DNA of 64,000 bases from Actinomycetales bacterium (GCA_015655375.1 JAATFD010000005.1:1-64000); one strand, 5' to 3'; positions 26,053 through 35,397 are shown, numbered from the stretch's first letter. Numbers and translations are program-made. The notes: generated by a model from the letters alone, not told the origin.

Positions 26053-27279
26053 TCAGCCGGCACCGGCCCTCGCGGGAGCCTCCGCCTGGGGCCGCAGGGT
26101 GATGACCATGGCCTCGAGAACCAGCAGCGGCTGGACATTGGCGACCAAACGGCGCCGGGCCGTCTCGATGGCCTCCACTCGGGTCATGGTCTGCTGTGGC
26201 GTCGAATCAGCGGCCAGATCGGATACCAGATCAGCCAGCTCCTGGTTGACCAGCGTCTGGCCGGTGCCCAGTTGGACCAGCAACACATCGCGGTAGATTC
26301 CCAGCAGGTCGACCAGGCATCGGTCGAGAGAATCCTGCATCGCCCGTTTCGATCGCCGCTTCTGCTCCTCTTCGAGCTGACGCATCTGCGCCCGCGCCTG
26401 GATCGGAAGACGCTCGCCCTCGGTCATGCCAAGCTGGCGCATCAGCGTTGTCTTTTCAGCCTCATTGCGTTCCTCGGTCCGGTCTTGGGCCTGCGTCTTC
26501 GCAATGTCGATGAGATCCTGCGCGGCGAGGACGGCTTCACCGACGCTGCGCACCCGGGCCGGGGCCTGGATGATCCGGCGCCGCCGCTCACGCATCTGGG
26601 GATCGCGGGCCAGGGCACGTGCGAGTCCGATGTGCGATTGAGCGGCACGAGCCGATTCCAGGGCGACCGCGGGGTCGACGCCGTCGCGACGCACCAGCAG
26701 CTCGGCGACAGCCTGGGCGGAGGGGATTCGTAGACCCAAATGCCGACACCGGGAACGGATCGTCGTGATCATGTCCTCGGGACTGGGGGCGCACAGCAGC
26801 CACACGGTTCGCTCAGGCGGCTCCTCAATGGCCTTGAGCAGGACATTCGAGGTCCGCTCCGTCATGCGGTCCGCATCTTCGACGACGATGACGCGCCATC
26901 GGCCCTGTGAGGGCGCGACCTGAGCCCGCTGGACGAACGCGCGTGCCTCCTCGATGCGAATCTGGACGGCCTCGGTGGACACCGACAGGACGTCGGCGTT
27001 CGTTCGTCCCATCGTTGTGCGACATCCCGGACAGTCACCGCATCCGGGTTCCGGCCCGGTGCATTGCAGGGCCGCGGCGAACGCCCGCGCCGCCACCGAA
27101 CGTCCCGATCCGGGCGGCCCGGTGATCAACCAGGCGTGCGTCATCGAACGATCGCTCTCGTCTAGGTTCCCATCCGCATCGACGTCCGTGCCCTCGACGA
27201 TCCGGCGGGCGGCCGCAGCGGCCTCGTGCAGAACGGCCACCACAGCCTCCTGCCCCACTAGCTCGTCCCAGACGCTCAC
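26053..27279 (-). CDS. holB: DNA polymerase III delta-prime subunit
   Basis: Clamp-loader subunit of the replicative polymerase. The 408-residue protein has the AAA+ N-terminal domain with a GPPGSGRS P-loop. The zinc module is CTGPEPGCGDCPGC, the Walker B-like VVEDADRM follows, and LLKAIEEPPERTVWLL leads into an SRC motif (TIRSRCRHL). It then has a long charged helical region before the C-terminal oligomerisation part, as in other actinobacteria. The GTG at 27279 overlaps the tmk stop (GTGA), so the two genes are translationally coupled. Confidence 0.94.
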   Translation of the reverse strand: MSVWDELVGQEAVVAVLHEAAAAARRIVEGTDVDADGNLDESDRSMTHAWLITGPPGSGRSVAARAFAAALQCTGPEPGCGDCPGCRTTMGRTNADVLSVSTEAVQIRIEEARAFVQRAQVAPSQGRWRVIVVEDADRMTERTSNVLLKAIEEPPERTVWLLCAPSPEDMITTIRSRCRHLGLRIPSAQAVAELLVRRDGVDPAVALESARAAQSHIGLARALARDPQMRERRRRIIQAPARVRSVGEAVLAAQDLIDIAKTQAQDRTEERNEAEKTTLMRQLGMTEGERLPIQARAQMRQLEEEQKRRSKRAMQDSLDRCLVDLLGIYRDVLLVQLGTGQTLVNQELADLVSDLAADSTPQQTMTRVEAIETARRRLVANVQPLLVLEAMVITLRPQAEAPARAGAG

Positions 27280-28100
27280 AGCAGCATGCCCTCCCCAGAA
27301 CTGCCCCACAGAGTCGCCTGAGCCTCGGTCCTCAAACCGGACAGCGAGGACGAGTGCGTCTCAGCGGTGTCCTCGGCCGGAGAGGACTCCAGGGGTCCGG
27401 TCTCCGCGGATTCGACCGTCGCGGGCTCCTCGATGGCGGACGGCTCGGCTCCGACGACGGCGCTTCCCAGGTCCACCCGTTCCTCGAGGACCCCTCGGAT
27501 CTCCGAAAAGACCTGGTCGGGTGTGCCCACCGCATCAATGACGACGATCCGTTGCGGATCCTGCTCCGCGAGCTGGAGATATTGGTGACGGACCCGCTCA
27601 TGGAAGTCGGTGGGCTCGCGCTCGAGCCGATCGGGCTCACTGCTGCTCCGACGGGCGCCGACCTCGGGAGGCAGATCCAGGAGGAAGGTCAGATCGGGCT
27701 GCAGGCCTTCCGTCGCCCACGCCGACAGGGTGCGGATCTCCTCCACGCCGAGGCAACGGGCCGCCCCCTGATAGGCGAGGGAGGAATCGATGTAGCGATC
27801 ACCCAGGACGATCGTGTCCGCATCCAGCGCGGGACGCACGACCGCGGCGACATGATGAGCGCGATCGGCCGCATACAGCAGGGCCTCGGTGCGCGGATCG
27901 ACGTCATCGGCGCCCGAGAGGATCATCCGACGCAGCTCGACGCCCAGCTCGGTGCCCCCGGGCTCGCGGGTAACCAGCACGACGCGCCCACGATCCTCGA
28001 ACCACTGTCTGACACGCTCGATCTGCGTGGTTTTCCCGGCGCCGTCGCCACCCTCGAAGGTGATGAACAGGCCGGCCGACACCCCACCCTCGTCCGTCAT
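27276..28100 (-). CDS. tmk: Thymidylate kinase, with C-terminal extension
   Basis: Phosphorylates dTMP to dTDP. The P-loop FEGGDGAGKTTQ (about residues 15-26), TREPGGTELG, LYAADRAHHV and the DRYIDSSLAYQG motif are all intact, and the enzymatic core ends near residue 215. About 60 further residues form an acidic, low-complexity tail (rich in E, S, T and A) not found in typical 210-residue enzymes. The ATG at 28100 has GGGAGGATGAC upstream. The stop overlaps the holB start. Confidence 0.95.
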   Translation of the reverse strand: MTDEGGVSAGLFITFEGGDGAGKTTQIERVRQWFEDRGRVVLVTREPGGTELGVELRRMILSGADDVDPRTEALLYAADRAHHVAAVVRPALDADTIVLGDRYIDSSLAYQGAARCLGVEEIRTLSAWATEGLQPDLTFLLDLPPEVGARRSSSEPDRLEREPTDFHERVRHQYLQLAEQDPQRIVVIDAVGTPDQVFSEIRGVLEERVDLGSAVVGAEPSAIEEPATVESAETGPLESSPAEDTAETHSSSLSGLRTEAQATLWGSSGEGMLL

Positions 28101-28208
28101 GGAGTCATCCTCCCACGCCCCTCATGCATCTCCGGTGGCCCTTCCGGTGGTGTCCCACACCCGGCAGTGGGGAAACGCACCACGGGCATCCTCCCACGTC
28201 GGAAGGTG

Positions 28209-30941
28209 TCACTTCGCTGAGGACTTGCCACTCGCCTTCTTGCGCGTCGACCCGGTCTTCTTCGTCGTGCGTCGCGTGGTCGAGGTCCGGCGTTTCGGTG
28301 CCGGTCCCTTCGCACGCTTGTCAGCGAGCAGCTCGAAGGCCCGTTCCTCGGTCAGCGCCTCGACGGACTCCGACCGGGGCACCGTGATGTTGGTCGTACC
28401 ATCGGTGATGTAGGGACCGAAACGCCCGTCCTTGACGACGACCTTCTTCTCGGAGACCGGATCCGTCCCGAACTCACGCAGCGGCGGCTTGGCCGTCCCC
28501 CGACCCCGCGTTTTCGGCTGCGCATAGAGCGCGAGCGCCTCATCGAGCGTCATCGTGAAGAGCTGGTCCTCCGAGGCCAGGGACCGCGAGTCCGTCCCCT
28601 TCTTGAGGTACGGACCATAACGGCCGTTCTGGGCGGTGATGACCTCGCCGGAGGCCGGGTCGACTCCGACCTCACGAGGCAGCGAGAGAAGCTTGAGAGC
28701 GTCCTCCAGCGTCACCGTCCCGAGGTTCATCGAGGCGAGCAGCGACGCCGTACGCGGCTTCGCGGCTTTCTTCGCACGCCCCTTCGCAGGCTCGCCATTC
28801 GCCTGCGCCTGAGCCGTGTCCTCGTCGGGGAGGACCTCTGTGACGTAAGGACCAAAACGACCATTCTTCGCAATGATCGTGTGACCGCTGGCCGGGTCGA
28901 CCCCGAGCTCACGCCCGTCGTCGGCCGCCAGGGCGAACAGCTCGGCAACCTTCGCCTGGTCGAGTTCGTCGGGAGCGACGTCCTCGGGAACGTTCGCGCG
29001 GACACCGTCCTCGCGCTCCAGATAGGGCCCGTAGCGGCCCATCCGCAGGGTGACGCCGTCGGCGACGGATGTGGAGTTCACTTGGCGGGCATCGATGTCA
29101 CCGAGGCTCTCGACCTGGTGTCGCAGGCCGTCCACGTCGCCCTGTCCGTCGTCCCCGAAGTAGAACTGCGTGAGGAACTGGCGTCCGTCCTCATGGCCGG
29201 CCGCGATCCGGTCGAGGTCGGACTCCATCGATGCGGTGAAGTCGTAGTCGACCAGGGAGGTGAGGTTCTCCTCCAGCAACCGGATCACGGAGAAAGCCAG
29301 CCAAGTCGGCACCAGATACTGCCCGCGGTGAGCGACGTAGCCGCGATCGGAGATCGTCTGGATCGTCGCGGCATAGGTCGACGGACGCCCGATGCCGAGC
29401 TCCTCCATCGTCTTGACCAGCGTCGCCTCGGTGTAGCGTCCCGGCGGCTGTGTCTCGTGGCCCTCCGGCGAGGCCTCCGAGACCTCAACGGTGTCGCCCT
29501 CCTGGACGTCGGGCAGGACCTTCTCGGCGGTGCTCGCCTCGTGCTCGGCGTCGTAGCGCCCGCGGTCGCGGCCCTCCTCGTAAGCCAGTCGGAACCCCGG
29601 AGCCGTGATGACCGTGCCCGAGGCGGAGGACGTGATGTCGTGACGTCCCTGCCCCTCCCCAACGCTCGTCAGGACGCGGATCGTCGCGGTGTACCCGATC
29701 GCATCGGCCATCTGGGAGGCGACCGTGCGCTTCCAGATCAGGTCATAGAGGGCCAGCTGCTGGCGTGAGAGCGACCCAGCCACCTGATCGGGGGTCCGGA
29801 AGTGGTCACCGGCAGGACGGATTGCCTCGTGGGCTTCCTGCGCGCCCTTCGAGGTCGTGCCGTACAGGCGGGGCTTGTCTGCGACAGCGGCCTCCCCGTA
29901 GAGCTCGCGAGCCTGTGAGCGCGCGGCCTTCAGGGCCTGGTCGGACAGGACCGTCGAGTCCGTTCGCATGTAGGTGATGTATCCCGACTCGTAGAGCGAC
30001 TGAGCCGTGCGCATCGTCGAGGACGCGTTCCAGTGGAGCTTGCGGCTCGCATCCTGCTGCAGTGTCGAGGTCGTGAAGGGGGCGGCGGGGCGACGGCGAT
30101 AGGGCTTGCGTGTCACCGAGCCGACGGCGGAGGTGCCGGAGGCGGACAGCAGCTCGGCCAGACGCTCGGCGTCGTTCCGATCGAGGTGGACGACGCCGGC
30201 CTTGAGTGCCTTGGCGGTTAGTTCGCCCTTCTCCGAGAAGTCGGATCCGGTGGCGACCGGGTGTCCATCGACCTGGGTGACATGCGCTCCGAAGGCTCCG
30301 TTATCGGTCGTCACATGGACGTCGATCGACCAATACGAGGCCGCGATGTGAGCCATGCGCTCCCGCTCGCGATCGACGACCAACCGGGTTGCGACCGACT
30401 GGACGCGCCCGGCGGACAGGGAGGGGCGAATCTTGCGCCACAGCAGCGGAGAGACCTCGTAGCCATAGAGGCGGTCGAGGACGCGCCGCGTTTCCTGGGC
30501 ATCGACCAGGTCCGTGTCGATGGTGCGAGTGTTCTCCAGGGCGCGCTGGATCGCCTCTCGCGTGATCTCGTGGAAGACCATCCGTTTGACGGGGATCTTC
30601 GGCTTGAGGACCTGCAGGAGGTGCCACGCGATGGCCTCGCCCTCGCGGTCCTCATCAGTGGCCAGGTAGAGCTCGTCGGCGTCCTTGAGTGCCCGCTTGA
30701 GTTCGGTGACCTTCTTCTTCTTGTCGGGGTTCACCATGTAATAAGGAGTGAAGCCATTCTCGACGTCGACGGCGAAGCGCCCATAAGGGCCCTTCTTCAT
30801 GTTGGCCGGAAGGTCCTTCGGCTGAGGAAGGTCGCGAATGTGTCCGATCGAGGCGGTGACATGGTAGTCGGGGCCCAGATAGCCTTCAATCGTCGATGCC
30901 TTCGCTGGTGACTCGACGATGACCAGCTTCGATCCGCCCAT
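28209..30941 (-). CDS. topA: DNA topoisomerase I (type IA)
   Basis: Relaxes negative supercoils by single-strand passage. The 910-residue protein starts with the TOPRIM domain (KLVIVESPAKAS, then DEDREGEAIAW near residue 96). The catalytic tyrosine is Y324 in YITYMRTDS. RVQSVATRLVVDRE and KGAQEAHEAIRP also fit. In place of zinc ribbons the C terminus has repeated GRFGPYVT/GRYGPYLK units, as in actinobacterial enzymes. It ends in a Lys/Arg/Thr-rich tail of about 40 residues. The ATG at 30941 matches the family start. Confidence 0.97.
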   Translation of the reverse strand: MGGSKLVIVESPAKASTIEGYLGPDYHVTASIGHIRDLPQPKDLPANMKKGPYGRFAVDVENGFTPYYMVNPDKKKKVTELKRALKDADELYLATDEDREGEAIAWHLLQVLKPKIPVKRMVFHEITREAIQRALENTRTIDTDLVDAQETRRVLDRLYGYEVSPLLWRKIRPSLSAGRVQSVATRLVVDRERERMAHIAASYWSIDVHVTTDNGAFGAHVTQVDGHPVATGSDFSEKGELTAKALKAGVVHLDRNDAERLAELLSASGTSAVGSVTRKPYRRRPAAPFTTSTLQQDASRKLHWNASSTMRTAQSLYESGYITYMRTDSTVLSDQALKAARSQARELYGEAAVADKPRLYGTTSKGAQEAHEAIRPAGDHFRTPDQVAGSLSRQQLALYDLIWKRTVASQMADAIGYTATIRVLTSVGEGQGRHDITSSASGTVITAPGFRLAYEEGRDRGRYDAEHEASTAEKVLPDVQEGDTVEVSEASPEGHETQPPGRYTEATLVKTMEELGIGRPSTYAATIQTISDRGYVAHRGQYLVPTWLAFSVIRLLEENLTSLVDYDFTASMESDLDRIAAGHEDGRQFLTQFYFGDDGQGDVDGLRHQVESLGDIDARQVNSTSVADGVTLRMGRYGPYLEREDGVRANVPEDVAPDELDQAKVAELFALAADDGRELGVDPASGHTIIAKNGRFGPYVTEVLPDEDTAQAQANGEPAKGRAKKAAKPRTASLLASMNLGTVTLEDALKLLSLPREVGVDPASGEVITAQNGRYGPYLKKGTDSRSLASEDQLFTMTLDEALALYAQPKTRGRGTAKPPLREFGTDPVSEKKVVVKDGRFGPYITDGTTNITVPRSESVEALTEERAFELLADKRAKGPAPKRRTSTTRRTTKKTGSTRKKASGKSSAK

Positions 30942-31079
30942 GTCCCTCCACTCCGTCCCACGCGGGGCATCCCTGCTGATGCTCCACGCCCCTGTGCGCC
31001 CCGCTTCCCGGGCTGTCCCGCCCGACCATACATCGCCCCCTCCCCTCGAGCGGGCGGCCGCCCGCCTCCGGAGCGTCGG

Positions 31080-32699
31080 TCAGACCCGGCCGACGACCTC
31101 CAGCATGCCGGCCGCAATCAGCTCGCGCACTGCGGCGACCGTCCGTTCGCGCAGGTCACCGACCTGCTGACCGGTCAGCGCGGAAATCGCCGTGATGATC
31201 TGGGCCACACTGAGCTCACCATCGGCCACGCCCACGAGGGCGGCCACCTCACTCCCCACCGGGATCGAGCGCCCCAGACCACCACCTTGGTGCTCCATGA
31301 TCACGCGGGGATCGGGTTCGCCTGGGGTGTAGTGGCGCTCCTCCGTGACATCGTCAGCCCTCGCCAGACGCAGGGGCGAGAGGTCCTCGGGCAGGCCCAT
31401 GGCGGACAGCGCCCGCACGACGTCCTCGCCTCGGGGTGTCGCCGCATCGAGTTCGAGGACGTATGCCCGAGCACCGTCCTCGCGCGCACCCACGCCAGCC
31501 GCCGCGAGCGCCCGCACGACGATGAATCCCAAGCCGATCGCGGCGACCCCGGCCCGGTCGAAGTCCTCGAGCCAGTCGGCGTAGGTGTGCTCCCACTCGT
31601 CGCGGGCGACCAGCATGTCCCCGGAATCGCGCATCCACATCTCGACATAGCGAGCAGGATCGAGGACATCGCGTTGGACGACCCAGGCATCGACGGGCAG
31701 ACCGCGCAGCCAGCCGTCGACCCGACCCGACCATTCGACGTCCGGGTCGAGACCCACCGGAATCTCCCAGTTCGCGAGCATCTGTGCCGTGCCGCCCGGG
31801 TTCAGGTGGTCGGGGACCTCGGAGAGGATCGTGGCGATGAGAGTGTCCCGCTCCATCCCACCGTCGCGGTATTCCAACAGCCCCGAGGTGCGCACGGAGT
31901 CCGGAGTGATGACGAAAGGGGGGTTCGACACGACGAGGTCGAAGCGCTCTGTCGCAACGGGTTCGAAGAGCGACCCCTGCCGCACGTCGATGTCGGCACC
32001 GTTGAGGGCCGCGTTGAAGCGGGCGATCGCGCAGGCTCGCTCCGACAGGTCAGTCGCGACGACATGGTCCGCGTGCGTGGCGAGGTAGAGCGCCTGGATC
32101 CCGCAGCCTGTCCCGATGTCGAGGGCGGAGCCGACGTGGTCGCGGATCGTCAGGGTGAGCAACGAGGTCGTCGCGCCCCCGATGCCGAGGACGTGGTCGG
32201 GGGCGAGCGGGCGTCCAGTCGACGCCTCCCCGAGATCGGAGAGCACCCACCAGGCACGGGTGACCGGATCGTTGGGCTCCAGCGGACCCTGCGCGGCCGC
32301 CACGTCAACGGGAGCGGGCAGCGCCGCCTCATGGGGGCGCAGATCGAACAGGGCGTTGGCCCGTCCGTCGCTCACCTTGACGAGGCCGAGCCCAGCGAGT
32401 CCCGCCGCGCCGATCGTCGGCAGCGCCTCGCCGACATCGATCTCGTCCTCGGTCGACCCGAGAACGAAGAGCCTGGTGAGCAGTGCGGCAGGTTCCGTGC
32501 GTTCACGCAGGTCCAGCAGCGCGGGAACCCGCTGATCACGCATGAGCGCGTCCCGAGCGCGCGCCGAGAGCATGGCTTCCACCCGATCGACCGTCCATTC
32601 GGCGCTGGCCAGATCAACGATCAGATCCGCGATCAACTCCGGATCGAGGACAGGAACGCGCGATGGTTGCGACCCGATGGCATCCCACTCATTATCCAT
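31080..32699 (-). CDS. Class I SAM-dependent methyltransferase, topA-linked
   Basis: A 539-residue protein. The N-terminal 170 residues are an all-helical/winged region specific to actinobacterial homologues. The Rossmann-fold methyltransferase follows, with ALDIGTGCGIQALYLATHA (SAM loop), VVATDLSE and the catalytic-type motif VSNPPFVIT. The NPPF motif places it with methyltransferases acting on planar nitrogen (adenine, guanine or glutamine amide), such as HemK/PrmC and RlmG. About 250 C-terminal residues have no clear domain. The gene often sits beside topA in actinobacteria. The target is not known. Confidence 0.82.
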   Translation of the reverse strand: MDNEWDAIGSQPSRVPVLDPELIADLIVDLASAEWTVDRVEAMLSARARDALMRDQRVPALLDLRERTEPAALLTRLFVLGSTEDEIDVGEALPTIGAAGLAGLGLVKVSDGRANALFDLRPHEAALPAPVDVAAAQGPLEPNDPVTRAWWVLSDLGEASTGRPLAPDHVLGIGGATTSLLTLTIRDHVGSALDIGTGCGIQALYLATHADHVVATDLSERACAIARFNAALNGADIDVRQGSLFEPVATERFDLVVSNPPFVITPDSVRTSGLLEYRDGGMERDTLIATILSEVPDHLNPGGTAQMLANWEIPVGLDPDVEWSGRVDGWLRGLPVDAWVVQRDVLDPARYVEMWMRDSGDMLVARDEWEHTYADWLEDFDRAGVAAIGLGFIVVRALAAAGVGAREDGARAYVLELDAATPRGEDVVRALSAMGLPEDLSPLRLARADDVTEERHYTPGEPDPRVIMEHQGGGLGRSIPVGSEVAALVGVADGELSVAQIITAISALTGQQVGDLRERTVAAVRELIAAGMLEVVGRV

Positions 32700-33037
32700 G
32701 TCTCCAACCTACGGGGAGTCCGTGACCGTCGGGACAGCGGACACGGCACCCTCACCTCGTGGTTCTCGTGGAGCCCCAGTGGCAAACACGAGGTGCTGTC
32801 CTCGACCGGAAGACGCCTGCCGGTCCTCCTCGCTCCCGCGCCGCCTAGTGCGCGAGAACGACGCTCGGAGGCCCTGGTCACCGGACATTCCGTTCAGCCG
32901 GGAGCGAACCATTTAGCACACATCATCGTCGCGCAATTGGGGCCAAAGAGGGATACTGTGAATGCGGACGCGCCTCTTTCGGGGCGCGACAGACAGAACC
33001 GGCGTTCACGTCGGCCAGCACTCACGAAGGAGCCACT
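32700..33037. other. 338-base divergent region between methyltransferase and sodA
   Basis: Must hold promoters for both flanking genes. A GATACT hexamer lies at about 32952 on the plus strand and a TAAATG hexamer on the minus strand, neither with a convincing -35. CGCGCCTCTTTCGGGGCGCG at about 32969-32988 is a small hairpin in the sodA leader. No coding signal seen. Confidence 0.4.
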
Positions 33038-33661
33038 ATGGCGACCTACACCCTTCCGGATCTCCCCTACGACTACTCCGCCCTCGAGCCGCACATCTCC
33101 GGCCAGATCATGGAGCTGCACCACGACAAACACCATGCGACCTACGTCGCTGGCGCCAACACTGCGATCGAGAAGCTTGAGGCCGCCCGCGACGCTGGCG
33201 ACCTCGGCGCGATCAATCTCTTCGAGAAGAACCTCGCCTTCAACCTCGGTGGACATACCAACCACTCGATCTTCTGGACGAACATGACGCCGGACGGCCA
33301 GGGTCGCCCCGAGGGCGAACTCGCTTCCGCCATCGACGAGTACTTCGGCTCCTTCGAGAAGTTCCAGGCGCAGTTCACCGCCGCCGCGACTGGCCTGCAG
33401 GGCTCCGGCTGGGCCGTCCTCGCCTATGACACGATCAGCCAGCGCCTGGTCACCTTCCAGCTGACCGATCAGCAGGGCAACGTCCCAGTCGCCACTGTTC
33501 CGCTGCTCATGCTCGACATGTGGGAACACGCCTTCTACCTGCAGTACAAGAACGTCAAGGCCGATTACGTCAAGGCTTGGTGGAACGTCGCCAACTGGGC
33601 CAACGTCGCCACTCGCTTCGAGACCGCGCGCACGACCTACAACGGTCTGGTCATCGCCTGA
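33038..33661 (+). CDS. sodA: Superoxide dismutase, Mn/Fe family
   Basis: Dismutes superoxide in the cytoplasm. The 207-residue protein carries all four metal ligands: H28 (MELHHDKHH), H76 ([10 protein letters not shown]), D160 and H164 ([11 protein letters not shown]). The choice between Mn and Fe cannot be made from these residues alone. The ATG at 33038 has GAAGGAG upstream and follows a GC-rich leader hairpin. Confidence 0.97.
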   Translation: MATYTLPDLPYDYSALEPHISGQIMELHHDKHHATYVAGANTAIEKLEAARDAGDLGAINLFEKNLAFNLGGHTNHSIFWTNMTPDGQGRPEGELASAIDEYFGSFEKFQAQFTAAATGLQGSGWAVLAYDTISQRLVTFQLTDQQGNVPVATVPLLMLDMWEHAFYLQYKNVKADYVKAWWNVANWANVATRFETARTTYNGLVIA

Positions 33662-33771
33662 TTCTCAGCGTGCACGGGGCGGCCGGGTGCTCTCTCGGGA
33701 GCAGCCGGCCGTTTCTGTCGATCGACCGGACCCGATGGCAGATGGGGACGCCTCAACGACACACGCCGGAG

Positions 33772-34008
33772 TCATTCGACTTCGGAATCCTCCGCGGGGG
33801 GTCGCAGGATCTCCCACACAGAGACCCCGGCACCCTCGGCGATGCGCTCGATGGAACGCAGGGTGAGATTGCGTTCGCCCCGCTCGACGCCACCGACGTA
33901 GGTGCGGTGCATACCGACGACGTCGGCGAAGGCCTCTTGGCTGAGCCCGCGACGATACCGGAGCCTCCTGATATTGGCCCCAACGGCCTTCAACAGATCG
34001 CTGTTCAC
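33772..34008 (-). CDS. XRE-family regulator resembling restriction-modification controller (C) proteins
   Basis: A 78-residue protein that is nearly all helix-turn-helix: RRLRYRRGLSQEAFADVVG, then the HRTYVGGVERGERNLTLRSI stretch. This combination of HRTYVGGVERGERN and a total length near 80 is typical of C proteins that time expression of restriction enzymes. No methylase or restriction gene lies nearby, so it is an orphan. The GTG at 34008 is 24 bases from two tandem ACxGATCxGT operators, which suggests it regulates itself. It stands next to the DUF6907-like gene, which has a third similar site upstream. Confidence 0.82.
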   Translation of the reverse strand: MNSDLLKAVGANIRRLRYRRGLSQEAFADVVGMHRTYVGGVERGERNLTLRSIERIAEGAGVSVWEILRPPAEDSEVE

Positions 34009-34031
34009 CCACTTACCGTCTCCGATGTGAT

Positions 34032-34057
34032 ACTGATCGGTCTACAGACTGATCAGT
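34032..34057. promoter_or_regulatory. Tandem palindromic operators upstream of the controller gene
   Basis: ACTGATCGGT (34032-34041) and the perfect palindrome ACTGATCAGT (34048-34057) are 16 bases apart, centre to centre. Paired palindromes just upstream of the gene are the usual arrangement of C-protein operators. Confidence 0.55.
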
Positions 34058-34093
34058 AGCATCCGCTGACATGCCCGTCTGTCACCGAGTGAG

Positions 34094-34408
34094 TCAGCCA
34101 CCGAGCTCAGCCTGCTCGGAGTGAACCGCGCTCACGACGTCGTCGATGTCCACGACGTCGATCTCAACTCGCTGCTCCCAGCCATCCCCGATGTAGATCC
34201 AGGTCCGCGACGTCCCGTCCCGCCGGTGAATGCTCACATGGAACTCCCGCACCTCTGCGCCGGTGGGATCCCATACGCGCACCGGCACCGTCCGTCCGCC
34301 ATCCTCATGCAGGCGATCCGCCACCGGATCGCCCTCCTGGTGCGTGACCACGCACCAGGAGGGGCAGGGCTCCGCCTGCCACGACACTGCCTTGTCTCCC
34401 GACGCCAT
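34094..34408 (-). CDS. DUF6907-like small protein
   Basis: A 104-residue cytoplasmic protein with the motif CPSWCVVTHQEGD near residue 16. An immunoglobulin-like beta pattern follows (VPVRVWDPTGAEVREFHVSIHRR), then WIYIGDGW. The CPxWC...H signature is typical of DUF6907 proteins found in Streptomyces and relatives, often near phage or XRE-regulator genes. The ATG at 34408 has GGAGGGAATC upstream; the frame is open to 34501 but less plausible there. Function unknown. Confidence 0.6.
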   Translation of the reverse strand: MASGDKAVSWQAEPCPSWCVVTHQEGDPVADRLHEDGGRTVPVRVWDPTGAEVREFHVSIHRRDGTSRTWIYIGDGWEQRVEIDVVDIDDVVSAVHSEQAELGG

Positions 34409-34546
34409 GATTCCCTCCGATCGATCCACGCACTTCTTCGCGCGGGCGCCTTCCCCCCGGTCTCCATCATCCGAGGGACCGCCGGCGGCTTCGGTCGCCA
34501 TCCACAGAAGGTAGAGAAGGGGTCACGGGGCTTCATCCGACCATAT

Positions 34547-34562
34547 GCTACTCATCAGTAGC
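34547..34562. promoter_or_regulatory. Third controller-type operator candidate
   Basis: GCTACTCATCAGTAGC is an inverted repeat whose core ACTCATCAGT differs by one base from ACTGATCAGT at 34048. The following AGTAGC is also shared. It lies about 140 bases upstream of the DUF6907-like start. Confidence 0.45.
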
Positions 34563-34631
34563 CTTTCTCCCATGACCCCCCGGCGACTTCAGACCCCGTG
34601 ACGACAGCCCCGGCGCACGGTGCGGTCCACC

Positions 34632-34653
34632 ACATACGATGTATGTCATGACA
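34632..34653. promoter_or_regulatory. Palindromes upstream of niaR
   Basis: ACATACGATGTATGT (34632-34646) is a perfect 6-3-6 inverted repeat. TGTCATGACA (34644-34653) is a perfect 10-base palindrome overlapping its end. The TGTCAT/ATGACA half-sites recur in front of niaP, so they are good candidates for NiaR binding. Confidence 0.5.
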
Positions 34654-34730
34654 CCAGCGTCCACCGCGGTCTTCGCCGGGTCGAGCCCCTCGGCCCGAGT
34701 CGCCACAGCGCCTTCGGCGAGCTGTCAACC

Positions 34731-35336
34731 ATGACCCGGCCCGACGGCGACTCGCGACGCACAGCCCTTCTCCACTTCCTCGACGAGGCCACCGAGCCCA
34801 TCCCCGGCGCCCGACTGGCCCAACGGACGGGAGTCAGCCGCCAGGCGATTGCCCGCGACATTTCGGTCCTGCGCGCGGGCGGACGCCCGATCATCGCGAC
34901 CACCCGCGGTTACGTTCTCGAAAAGGACGCCCCCCATACGCGCCTGGTCAAGGTCCGCCACACTCGCAAACAGGTCGGCCGAGAGCTCCGCACCGTCATC
35001 GACCTCGGCGCATGGATCATCGACGTCCTCGTCAACCACCGCATCTACGGCCACATCCGCGCCCGGCTCGACATCCGCAGCCGTCTCGACGTCGACCACT
35101 TCATCGACGAAATGGACGCCGGTCGTTCCGCGCCACTGATGGAGATCACCTCCGGGTATCACTTCCACACGATCGGCGCCCGCGACGAGGCAACGCTCGA
35201 TGCCGTCGAGCAGGCCCTCGACGAGGTCGGGTTCATCGTCCCATTCCTTCCCTACGAGCGGACCGATGCCCTGTCGGCCAACTGGTCAGAGCTCGACAGT
35301 GGCGAGAGCTCCGAAGACGGAGCTACGCCACACTGA
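34731..35336 (+). CDS. niaR: NiaR-type niacin-responsive repressor (HTH + 3H domain)
   Basis: A 201-residue regulator. The N-terminal winged helix is ALLHFLDEATEPIPGARLAQRTGVSRQAIARDISVLRAGG. The C-terminal 3H domain carries the three conserved histidines, including GYHFHTIGARDEATLD. NiaR proteins bind nicotinic acid and repress niacin-uptake and NAD-synthesis genes. The next gene is a NiaP-like transporter with shared operator half-sites, which supports this role. The ATG at 34731 is chosen; a reading from 34620 runs through the operator and is unlikely. Confidence 0.88.
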   Translation: MTRPDGDSRRTALLHFLDEATEPIPGARLAQRTGVSRQAIARDISVLRAGGRPIIATTRGYVLEKDAPHTRLVKVRHTRKQVGRELRTVIDLGAWIIDVLVNHRIYGHIRARLDIRSRLDVDHFIDEMDAGRSAPLMEITSGYHFHTIGARDEATLDAVEQALDEVGFIVPFLPYERTDALSANWSELDSGESSEDGATPH

Positions 35337-35362
35337 GCGGTCGTCCGGGCGGGAATGCCATT

Positions 35363-35397
35363 CTGTCATTACAGCTGACATGACAGTGACGTAGTAT
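35363..35397 (+). promoter_or_regulatory. niaP promoter with NiaR-type operator, probably leaderless
   Basis: The inverted repeat CTGTCAT-N10-ATGACAG (35363-35386) overlaps a TTACAG -35 (35369-35374). At 17-bp spacing lies TAGTAT as -10 (35392-35397). The predicted start point falls at or next to the niaP ATG at 35404, so the mRNA may be leaderless. There is no ribosome-binding site before the ATG. Confidence 0.5.

Larger units (their letters stand above)
34409..34730. other. 322-base divergent region between DUF6907-like gene and niaR
   Basis: Holds a controller-type site at 34547-34562 and, further on, two overlapping palindromes in front of niaR (34632-34653). No coding signal seen. Confidence 0.5.

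Noticed and set aside
33772-34408. A toxin-antitoxin pair formed by the XRE protein and the DUF6907-like gene
   Set aside because: The two genes are on the same strand but 85 bases apart, each has its own operator, and the small gene has no toxin fold signature; the regulator resembles C proteins more than antitoxins.
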